Source: Nitzschia sp. DOCU1
Taxonomy: Eukaryota; Bacillariophyta; Bacillariophyceae; Bacillariales; Bacillariaceae
Assembly: GCA_951394045.1 (NCBI GenBank)
Contig: OX595992.1
Coordinates: forward strand, 1,364,001 to 1,428,000
Reading direction: 5' to 3'
DNA length: 64,000 nt
Both the position numbers and the translations under genes were made by a program. A model generated the notes under the pieces. The model had not been told where the DNA came from and did no database searches. It worked only from the letters and a program-made list of their open reading frames with translations. This document shows, piece by piece, positions 56,368 through 64,000 of the stretch. Positions within the stretch are counted from its first letter, which is position 1. Every line of letters begins with the position of its first letter.

Positions 56368-59187
56368 TTAGGAGGGTCCAACGAAACAGGTATCGGACGC
56401 ATCAGTGCAAGTCGGGCCCATGTGTTCCAGCAACTGAAATGCGATTGAGACCATGGCAAGGGTGGACACGAGATCTTGAACGGCGGTTATCATGAGACCG
56501 CTCCAGTTGTCAGCGTTGTGTTCGAGGAGAAATGTAAAGAGTAGCGGTGCGACGGATCCCGTTACAGCAGCCGTCACAATACTGACGAACTGCGCGGCCG
56601 TCACCACCAATCCCAACCGAAAGTTCCAGCCACTCAAAACACAGGTCAGAGCACCCATCACAGCACCCATTCCGAGTCCAAGACACGCAGCTGTACCAAC
56701 TTCTTGGCGAAGCCATTGACTAAAGTTCTTCATGGTAACCAGACCTGTCGATACAGCACGGGCAGTTAAAGCATTGGATTGAAGGCCGACATTGCCCGAT
56801 ATTGCGCAACACAGGGGAAGCATGCCCATCAAGAGGTGATACGAGGATCGTCCAACCAAGGAGCAAAGTCGGTCACTTCCACCGGATACCGCTAATAGCA
56901 CAGGAATCTCCAATGCTAAGGTAGCCGCTAGCGCCACCATTCGGCCTGGAAAGGCGCGTTGTAATAGCGAGCTCTGTATGTACTTTTGCGAGTCTTGCTT
57001 TTGCAAAGTAATAGTCGCGGTGTTGTCACTGCGTACATCGTTCGTGTTTCCGATACTCGTCGATGTGACTTTGGTGGCAGCCCGAGAGCTAGTCACGATT
57101 TCCGAGGGAATATCGGGAATCACCAAAGGTTCCGTCTCCAAACCTTCGCGCTCATTCCTAAACGCGCCATTGGGCTTTCGAGTAGTCATACCATAGTCCG
57201 ATGGCGAGCCTGGGCGAGGTTGGAGGTCATGTTCCGTCCGCGGTCGAAATGGTGATCGTTCCATACTCAGTTTGCTTCCAGGAGACCACATATCATGCGC
57301 GCTCAAATTTTGGATAGAGGGAAAGAGCTCCGTTGTGGGTGATGCTGGAGCGTTCTTGTCATAATCAAAACCATCCAAGTCGAAATCCATCTTGTCCGGC
57401 ATGGACACGGACCTGCGGACAGGAGGGGTTGTTGGTCCGTTGTTGCTTCGTCGCTGGGTGTTGACCATGCCTGGTCTGATTTGGCGATTGACCACACCGG
57501 TATTGAGCGTTGCCAGATCCGACCAATCTTCGTGACATTGTTCATCCATGGCTATTGACGACCTCAAGGAAAGGACCGGGAGTTGATTTGCAGAGATATC
57601 CCGTCGGTCTTGATCCAGGGAACTGGCCATGTCTGGAAGTGGTGACAACATGGTGTCGTCGTGACCAAGCTCACTGGGTGGATTAGCAGTCACACTGACG
57701 CTACCCTGATTTGAGCTCACCGACGCAGTTGCCAGCGGGTCATCGATACTTTGTTGGTCGTCTGCATTCTCGGAAACAGTGGGCTGGACACTCTGGTTGC
57801 CGCTAAGATACGACATGGATTCCATGGCAGTAGTAGGCGTTCCTTGGCTTAAAGTTCCAGCGTGATCCAGTCCGGGACCACCAAAATCCGAAACAAGCTC
57901 AGCCACAAAGGAGGAGGCCGACAAGTCATCGCGTTCTGAGGGCGGAGCATTCTGCTGACTGACTTCTTCAATGGCCGCCAGTTCTTCGATCTCTGCTTGT
58001 GTCAACCCAAGCACTCGAGGTTGATCCGTAAGCGGACTTTCGGGGGGCATGTCAGGTGCCTCCTGGTCCGACGGATGAATAACGTCGTCGTCGACCGTCA
58101 AGTCGGGCGTGTTTGGTTCTGGTACACCTAGATCTGAGAGACGAGTTACTTCCGAAGTGACACAATCCATGGATACATTCGCCAGATAATTTGAACCCTG
58201 TGCAGGCGTGTTCATGCCATTGGAAGCATCCAAGTCAAACCCATCCCTTGCCCGCGGGGGAGTCGCCAAGCCTTCTGGCATGGACTCCTCCCCCACTGGC
58301 AGATTGTGTGACGGATCCATTTCAAAGGAAACACTCCGATCTACGTTGGGCGGTCGCAAATTGTTACTGCTGCCATCATCCGCTGAATCAGCAGTTCCCA
58401 CCACCACAGGTTCCTGTAGGAAGCGTTCCATGAGAACTCCCTGATTCTGAGAATCTCGTTTGCTACTTGAAATCGGGTCGCGGTTAGCATCTTCCTCCAT
58501 GATTGTGCCTTGCTCTTGCAGAAATCGTTCCATTGTGTAGTTCATCTTGTGCCCGTCATCTTCCAGGAGCACATCGACAGGTCCCACCTCGCTGCCTTCG
58601 CCGACTGTCCCTGCTACGCTCCCGTTTTCCCGCATCATGGTATCATGATCTCCACCGTCCGAACCTTCCTCTCCTTCTGCCAGACTCTCCTCGGGGCCAG
58701 CCCCGTTGCGCAGAGCAAACTGTCGTTTCAGACGCGCCCGTTCCGTTTCGACGCGCCGCTGACGTTCTCGTTCTACGAGCTTCTCCTTCAACGTGGGTTC
58801 CTCCCGAAGAGGAGGCGCGACAGAAGCAGCCAGCCCTTCATCGGGTGCAATCGTAGTAACACTACCCGTAGTGGCTGCAGAAGCCGCCGCCATTGCCACA
58901 TGTTCCCCATCGCCGTCCAATACCGACGACGAAACGCGAGGATAAATGTCATGGTCGGTTTCAACTTGACGACTCCAGTTATCATCGTCATTGTCCTCTG
59001 TCGAGGCCGTCGTATGATATTTGTCCCCTTCTTCACTCATTTTGTCTCCATCCAAAATCAACGACGTCGAGTTGGACAAGATTCCTCGGTCACTAACATC
59101 GGTTTGCACTTGACGGCTCCAGGTATCCTCGTCGCCGTTTTCCGCCAGCATGCTGCCGGGGGACTTTGGAGCGTTCAGTCCTTCCAT
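56368..59187 (-). CDS. MgtE/SLC41-like divalent cation transporter with long disordered N-terminus
   Basis: 939 residues, one exon. The first about 730 residues are acidic, Ser- and Pro-rich and without a fold I recognise. The last about 200 hold five or so hydrophobic spans with the MgtE hallmark SGNVGLQSNALTARAVSTG (compare GGNAGSQS...RGLALG in bacterial MgtE), where the Asn and Gln lie near the Mg2+ pore. The acidic residues that line bacterial MgtE are partly replaced. The usual cytoplasmic N and CBS regulatory domains are absent, so the long disordered region may take their place. It contains repeated WSRQVQTD / WSRQVETD motifs near the N-terminus. Mg2+ transport is inferred; other divalent cations are possible. 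Confidence 0.8.
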   Translation of the reverse strand: MEGLNAPKSPGSMLAENGDEDTWSRQVQTDVSDRGILSNSTSLILDGDKMSEEGDKYHTTASTEDNDDDNWSRQVETDHDIYPRVSSSVLDGDGEHVAMAAASAATTGSVTTIAPDEGLAASVAPPLREEPTLKEKLVERERQRRVETERARLKRQFALRNGAGPEESLAEGEEGSDGGDHDTMMRENGSVAGTVGEGSEVGPVDVLLEDDGHKMNYTMERFLQEQGTIMEEDANRDPISSSKRDSQNQGVLMERFLQEPVVVGTADSADDGSSNNLRPPNVDRSVSFEMDPSHNLPVGEESMPEGLATPPRARDGFDLDASNGMNTPAQGSNYLANVSMDCVTSEVTRLSDLGVPEPNTPDLTVDDDVIHPSDQEAPDMPPESPLTDQPRVLGLTQAEIEELAAIEEVSQQNAPPSERDDLSASSFVAELVSDFGGPGLDHAGTLSQGTPTTAMESMSYLSGNQSVQPTVSENADDQQSIDDPLATASVSSNQGSVSVTANPPSELGHDDTMLSPLPDMASSLDQDRRDISANQLPVLSLRSSIAMDEQCHEDWSDLATLNTGVVNRQIRPGMVNTQRRSNNGPTTPPVRRSVSMPDKMDFDLDGFDYDKNAPASPTTELFPSIQNLSAHDMWSPGSKLSMERSPFRPRTEHDLQPRPGSPSDYGMTTRKPNGAFRNEREGLETEPLVIPDIPSEIVTSSRAATKVTSTSIGNTNDVRSDNTATITLQKQDSQKYIQSSLLQRAFPGRMVALAATLALEIPVLLAVSGGSDRLCSLVGRSSYHLLMGMLPLCCAISGNVGLQSNALTARAVSTGLVTMKNFSQWLRQEVGTAACLGLGMGAVMGALTCVLSGWNFRLGLVVTAAQFVSIVTAAVTGSVAPLLFTFLLEHNADNWSGLMITAVQDLVSTLAMVSIAFQLLEHMGPTCTDASDTCFVGPS

Positions 59188-59641
59188 TTTGTATCTTTTT
59201 GCACACTACAGAAGAGTATTCTACTTTTCCACTACCGACAGAACTTAGTCTGGAACGTAGCAAAATGGATAGAAGTAGATGGGAAGCACCCACATCAATC
59301 CAACCGCGTGGAAATGATGGACGGTCTTCCTTCTCGACTTCACTTTCCCGCTGTGACAAGAGAGGCGTCTATTTACTACCAATCAATCGATGTAATGTGT
59401 ACGAGCTGCTGCCGGCGCGCACGGCCTGCCGGCATTATCATCTTTTGGGGAGTATGACTTCTTCGATCGTTTGCTGTTTCGACGACTCGGTCGACTTTCA
59501 CCTTCCCAAAGATTTTGAAAAGATATCTTTTGTGGTCGAACATAAGTTGTCGACCATGGCAGTCCGAGCTTTGAGCCACCCTCGCATGATTTTTGGCTTG
59601 CAGCGCACCACAATAACCACATCGCCTGTCATCTTTGAAAA
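59188..59641. promoter_or_regulatory. Divergent intergenic region
   Basis: About 450 bp between the MgtE-like and sugar-kinase genes, likely both promoters. Confidence 0.4.
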
Positions 59642-61272
59642 ATGTGCAACCGATCTCCGAGATTGCTACCGGAGTTTTTGTTGCTGTGCTTGATTTTCTT
59701 GGTTGCATCCGTCAATGGCATTATGACGACTGCCAACACGAACAACAATCGCTTTGTGGGATTTGATCTAGGGTACGTGCGCTTTATACATTGGAAGTTG
59801 CATTGCCTTTTTAGTGAGTATCCATCTCAACCATCTTTTTCATTTCCATTAGAACCTCAGGGGCACGTATTTCCGTCATTGAACCTACCCAAGACGACAA
59901 AGGCGGCAGTTCCTACACAGAAGTTTACACACAAGCACTGGCATGGGGCGAGGATGGCATTGGTACCTATGATGATGCAAATGCTTGGATAACAGCCATT
60001 GAAACCTTATTAGAGGGTGCTGCCTCCAACAAATGGAAGGGAGGAGGAGGAGGCTTGGAGAGTATAAGATCCATTTGCGTATCTGGGACATCGGCGAGCT
60101 GTGTCGTGGTGGACCGAGAAACCCAACAATTGACCCGATCTCCACGCATGTACAATTATGATATATTGCTGGCAGCGACAGAAAGTGGTGATTCCTCTGC
60201 CGAGCAAGCGGCCAAGAAGGCTATGGATCTTTTGGATCGGCACGCCCCGCCACGACACACAGCGAGGGCAAGGACGGGTTCCCTTGCCAAGCTCTTGGCG
60301 TGGGCCTATGAATCGCCTTGGACCGAAACGGAAACACTGTGTCATCAATCTGATTATATATCGATGCGATTACTGTCCCAGACAAAGCCTGTGAAAAGTG
60401 ACTGGCACAATTGTCTCAAGCTCGGTTATGATGTCCGCGAAAAAATGTGGCCAGAATGGGTAAACACTTGTTTGCAAGAGGCTGGTATTCCAAATCCAAT
60501 TGCAAACGGGCAGGGAGTGATTCCATTGGAGGTTTGTTCTCCTGGGATGCCCTTGGGGACCATAGATAAGAAGATGGCGAATCGATTCGGGCTTGCGCCA
60601 GATACAGTGGTCGTGGGAGGAACTACTGATTCCAATGCTGCTTTCTTTGCCGCCGCCGGGACAACTCCGTCGTATGGAACCGCAGTAACGTCGTTGGGAA
60701 GTACGTTGGCGATGAAGCAACTTTCTCAAACCTACGTTGAGGATGCAGACCGAGGAGTGTATAGTCATCGATTCCCCAACTTTCAAAATCCAAATGAAGA
60801 AGCGTGGCTCGTAGGTGGAGCGAGCAACGTTGGTTGTGCCATTTTGCGACAGTTGGAGTTCAGCAATGAAGAGTTGGTTGCGCTGAGTGCATTGACTGAC
60901 CCCATGAAGGACAGCCCCTTGACCTACTATCCATTGACCAAGGTCGGAGAACGTTTTCCCGTGGCCGATTCAACCAAGGCGCCCATTCTTGAGCCGGTAC
61001 CGGAGAGCCGAAAAGAATACCTTCATGGGATTTTGCAATCGATTGGGGACGTGGAGCGGGAAGGATTTGCTGTATTGCAGGAATTGGGAGCCCCACCCCC
61101 AACGATCGTATGGACGTGTGGAGGTGGATCGAAAAATAACATGTGGAGTCAATTGCGTGAACGGCGTTTGGCAGAGCGTTTCCAAGGATCCAGCATCAAG
61201 GTTCGAAAGGCTGAGTGCACAGAAGCCAGCTTCGGCGCGGCGCTGCTCGCAGCAGCTACTTTTGGCGGATAG
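59642..61272 (+). CDS. FGGY-family carbohydrate kinase (D-ribulokinase/XK-1-like) with signal-peptide-like leader
   Basis: Exons 59642-59772 and 59853-61272, with an 80-bp intron (GTACGT...ATTAG) that splits the nucleotide-binding motif FVGFDLG|TSGAR and restores it exactly. 516 residues. The fold is FGGY: N-terminal DLGTSGAR phosphate loop, central VVVGGTTDSNAAFFAAAG with the conserved Asp, then TSLGSTLAMK and C-terminal VWTCGGGSKNNMW and SFGAALLA. Similarity is to plant XK-1 and cyanobacterial kinases shown to act on D-ribulose; the substrate is inferred. A hydrophobic leader (LLPEFLLLCLIFLVASVNG) precedes the kinase, unusual for this enzyme, and suggests ER entry, perhaps toward the plastid. 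No clear diatom ASAF-type plastid motif is seen. Confidence 0.9.
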
Positions 61273-61345
61273 GTCGACACTCGTACCAACGAGTCTGACA
61301 GCAACGAAACCCTTCAAATAAATTCCTTTCTCGTTATCACTATGT

Positions 61346-61381
61346 TTACCGGTAGATTAAAGCTTACCGGTAGATTAAAGC
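61346..61381. repeat. Two tandem 18-bp repeats
   Basis: The unit TTACCGGTAGATTAAAGC occurs twice in succession (61346-61363, 61364-61381), in the 120-bp gap between the convergent kinase and oxygenase stops. It carries the TACCGGTA palindrome seen elsewhere in this window. Confidence 0.8.
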
Positions 61382-61392
61382 AAGTCTTAGAG

Positions 61393-63459
61393 TTAAGGAT
61401 TGCATTCCAAGAAAACTTCGCCTCGCAGCAGAATTTTGGGAACATGCTTGACCTCATTGCCCTCGTGGGGACAAGCATGCGGAAACAAGAGCAACCGCCC
61501 TCGTTTCGGTGAGACCACAGCCAAAACTTTGTTTCTTGCTTCACCCGAAATGTCTTCCAGCAAGGAAGTCTCTCCTCCTTGCGGGCAGTCCGTCAAGTAC
61601 AGAATAAAAGTGTGCGTACTGCGTATACCAGATATGGGATCCATCCGACAAATATCCACATGTGGGTTCAACGTTGTCCCGACAATGGAATAGTGTAGAA
61701 ATCGCATGTGGGCAAAGACTTGAATTCGGTCAGTTTCAGAAACAAGGTCTGAACTTCGAATGGCAGCTTCCAAAGATTGTGCAATAGCCTCCGAAGAATC
61801 GCAAAAATAGGATCGTTCGGAGCAAAGTCCTGCCTTTTTCTTTTGCGTAGTATCGACTGGAATACGACTGTGAAGTGACAAGAGCCAGTCAATTTGCGCA
61901 GGCGAAATAGCGTCATCGATGGTGTAGGATCCAGCCCCAGCATGATCCATAGTCCGTGAGATGAGTGTAGTTAACGCTCTTGACAAACTAGTTTCTGAGT
62001 TGGAAGGAAAGTTCTTGGAGGGATCATCCATGGCTTCCAAAGCCCCAGCACCAAACTGTTCCAGTACTTCCTTCACATGTTGATGGCCCAAGATTTTAGC
62101 AACTTGTATCGGCGTCGTGTCGTCATGAGCGATACGGTCTGCACTGGCCCCAAATCTCAGCAAGAGACGAGCCATGCTCTCATAGCCCCGCCAAGCACAA
62201 ATGTATAAGGGCGTTTGACCGTACTCATTGATCCAGTCCACGTCGACTGCAGCATAGAGGCAACCTCTGACATGGTGTACGGCATTGCGCTCGACAAACG
62301 AAAAGAATTTGTCCCGTCGTACCGCCTGCGTTGACCCCAATGATGGCAAGACGGCTTCATTCCAAGACGATGCCCAATGATCGCGTTCCGAGGGTTTTTT
62401 CTTTTTTCCACCGGAAGCTTTTAATGATTTTCGATCGGCGGGAAGAGCATGAAACTTGGAAAGCGATTTCTCTCGTTTTCCCTCTGGAGGTAGGGCATTC
62501 CAGTCTTCCGTGCTTTGGTCCGGCTTGATACAATCATGTTCTATTGTTGACGAGTCCTGCTGGTCCTCCCCACAACCACAAGAGGGGCACACAATAACAT
62601 CGTTCCGCCGATCATCAAGATTCTCCAGCAAGTCACTCCAGAAACAACGCTCACAAAGCCAATGGCAACATGACGTAAAGTATAGTAGTTCATCATCATC
62701 TTCGGCACTGGATTGTAGTCGGCAGAGCTCGCAATGCCGTTCGTTGTTGTTGTTGTTGTTGCTAGTGGCAGCATAAGCAGCCCATCCATCGCGTCGCAAC
62801 TCTACGACGCGCTTGACAATGTACGTGGACAAGGCCAAAGGAAAACAATCAAAGAATCTCTTGGTGATGCATGCTCCCATGACAGTGGACCACTTTTGAC
62901 CACTTTCTTCCATGTTGTTCTGTCGACGACGACCCCGCCGACACGGATTCACCCCCGCCAATAGCATCGCCCCCACAATACTATACTTGCCCATCCAAGC
63001 GGCATATTCCATGAGCGTAAAAGACACTAAGGAATTCATGTAGTTTCGTAGTGTCTGTGCATAGTCGACTCCAAACCAGGCCCGGCAAAGTTGTAACGAA
63101 TGTTCGAGTAAGGTCCAACCTTCTTTGCGGCTGGCGTCGTCCGACTGGGTTAGCAGGAGCGACATGGGAATTCTCGATGACATGACGTCAAAATGTCGAT
63201 CCAGCTGCGACAAGGAAAATTTGGATCGATCACCCGCTTTGATATAGGAAATGTATAGCGTGAGGGACGGTTTCGCGTCGTCGATTGTCGTTTCTGGTCG
63301 TAACGTTTTCTCGTCGTCGTTCTTGGCAGGAGCACCATTGGTGGCCACTCGTTCTCGAATGTGAAACCGGGCACGAAGGCGTTCCCGCTCTCGTGCCGTT
63401 CTCCAGCAGTCACGACCACCACCATCCTCCGTCCCGTCATTGTTGTGTTGTCGTCTCAT
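61393..63459 (-). CDS. 2-oxoglutarate/Fe(II) oxygenase with ankyrin repeats and Cys-rich zinc-finger-like region
   Basis: 688 residues, one exon. In order: a basic N-terminus, a helical region, a Cys/His-rich segment of RING or zinc-finger type (HCELCRLQ...YFTSCCHWLCERCFW...VIVCPSCGCGE), two to three ankyrin repeats (NEYGQTPLYICAWRGYESMARLLL, then DDTTPIQVAKILGHQHVKEVL), and a C-terminal prolyl-4-hydroxylase-like domain. The iron ligands are His600 and Asp602 (HVD) and His665 (PHEGN); Lys675, ten residues after the distal His, fits 2-oxoglutarate binding as in P4H. Predicted to hydroxylate a protein substrate chosen by the ankyrin or zinc-finger parts; the substrate is unknown. Confidence 0.85.
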   Translation of the reverse strand: MRRQHNNDGTEDGGGRDCWRTARERERLRARFHIRERVATNGAPAKNDDEKTLRPETTIDDAKPSLTLYISYIKAGDRSKFSLSQLDRHFDVMSSRIPMSLLLTQSDDASRKEGWTLLEHSLQLCRAWFGVDYAQTLRNYMNSLVSFTLMEYAAWMGKYSIVGAMLLAGVNPCRRGRRRQNNMEESGQKWSTVMGACITKRFFDCFPLALSTYIVKRVVELRRDGWAAYAATSNNNNNNERHCELCRLQSSAEDDDELLYFTSCCHWLCERCFWSDLLENLDDRRNDVIVCPSCGCGEDQQDSSTIEHDCIKPDQSTEDWNALPPEGKREKSLSKFHALPADRKSLKASGGKKKKPSERDHWASSWNEAVLPSLGSTQAVRRDKFFSFVERNAVHHVRGCLYAAVDVDWINEYGQTPLYICAWRGYESMARLLLRFGASADRIAHDDTTPIQVAKILGHQHVKEVLEQFGAGALEAMDDPSKNFPSNSETSLSRALTTLISRTMDHAGAGSYTIDDAISPAQIDWLLSLHSRIPVDTTQKKKAGLCSERSYFCDSSEAIAQSLEAAIRSSDLVSETDRIQVFAHMRFLHYSIVGTTLNPHVDICRMDPISGIRSTHTFILYLTDCPQGGETSLLEDISGEARNKVLAVVSPKRGRLLLFPHACPHEGNEVKHVPKILLRGEVFLECNP

Positions 63460-64000
63460 ATCTCATGATGTCAATTCAATGTCCTTTGCGTCCATTTTGT
63501 CGGCACGTCTTTTGTCGTTGATGAGCGAGCGGGTTCTCTAGTTGAAGTTCGAAAGTGTTGGTGGCAAAAATGTAGTCCAGTGTCTGTCCTGCGATGCGAA
63601 GAAACAGGTTATGAGCTTTCAACGAATCTCGCGCGACCGCCCATCGGGCTACGATACAATATTCTCGGCGGCCATCATAGAGTACTCTAGTAGCTCGACG
63701 GATCCATGGTTTCGTAGAATACATACAACTGCACAAGTAGTAGCTCTAGGAAAATAGTAATTGGGACCAATCCCAAAATGTAGTAAACCTGCTAAAATAA
63801 GCTGTAATCCGTGACACCGAGACGCTGATACGACTCCTATACTAGCTCGGCGAAGAACAGGTAATCGTAGTGCTACTTACTACTTCATCATAGTACCTAG
63901 TACGCTCATGGCGGCGATCAAACAAGAATGAAAACGTAGGCACGAAATGGTGATTGCTTCTTTATTACGTCACACCAACATGAATTCAATGACGACCATG
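63460..64000. other. Intergenic region at right window edge
   Basis: About 540 bp upstream of the oxygenase gene. Only motif-free short frames occur (63476-63736, 63542-63757). Probable promoter of the oxygenase. Confidence 0.35.

Overview
The window is nuclear DNA of a photosynthetic stramenopile, most likely a pennate diatom close to Phaeodactylum tricornutum. The case rests on small GT-AG introns (about 70-160 bp), dense gene packing on both strands, heat-shock-factor genes, a one-polypeptide hybrid histidine kinase, and a family of Crypton-like elements of the kind known from stramenopiles. The species is inferred from style and was not matched to a reference.

Layout. 1-3333 (-): 5' part of an ABCC/MRP-type ABC transporter running off the left edge. 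3899-7084 (+): large STAND/AAA_16 ATPase. 8039-10477 (+): CASP-type Golgi golgin. 10837-12018 (+): mitochondrial-type ribosomal protein bS18 with a long N-terminal extension. 12520-14032 (-): heat shock factor A. 15380-32125: four head-to-tail copies of a 4.18-kb tyrosine-recombinase element. 32814-34990 (-): heat shock factor B, five exons. 35715-36721 (+): PAP2 lipid phosphatase. 37139-38953 (-): HROB-like recombination factor. 39351-40550 (+): alpha/beta hydrolase. 40623-41336 (-): unknown, probably mitochondrial. 41725-42543 (+): sulfotransferase-like type II membrane protein. 42595-44571 (-): hybrid histidine kinase. 46227-47553 (+): Arp1/centractin-like actin-related protein. 47719-51048 (-): SRPK kinase. 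52269-53729 (-): secreted beta-helix-like surface protein. 55084-56301 (+): MPPED-type metallophosphoesterase. 56368-59187 (-): MgtE/SLC41-like transporter with a huge disordered N-terminus. 59642-61272 (+): FGGY sugar kinase. 61393-63459 (-): ankyrin/2OG-Fe(II) oxygenase.

The outstanding feature is the array. Each unit encodes (+) a spliced tyrosine recombinase with a C-terminal GCR1_C-like DNA-binding domain, which makes it a Crypton, and (-) a convergent small KOW plus coiled-coil protein. Units are joined by exactly one CATTAT, and the same hexamer abuts the outer edges, as expected for a tyrosine recombinase inserting circular molecules at one core site. Copies 1 and 4 have an intact recombinase; copies 2 and 3 each carry one 2-bp frameshift. 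The recombinase Arg, HxxR, Trp and Tyr have the spacing of Cre, and the only intron lies between the HxxR box and the Trp/Tyr, so the unspliced product cannot be catalytic. In a circle or tandem array the two genes become divergent neighbours across the junction, next to palindromes and repeated GAGTCTA motifs.

Apart from the array, the genes are unrelated single-copy host genes and form no pathway cluster. The two heat shock factors flanking the array are the only related pair.
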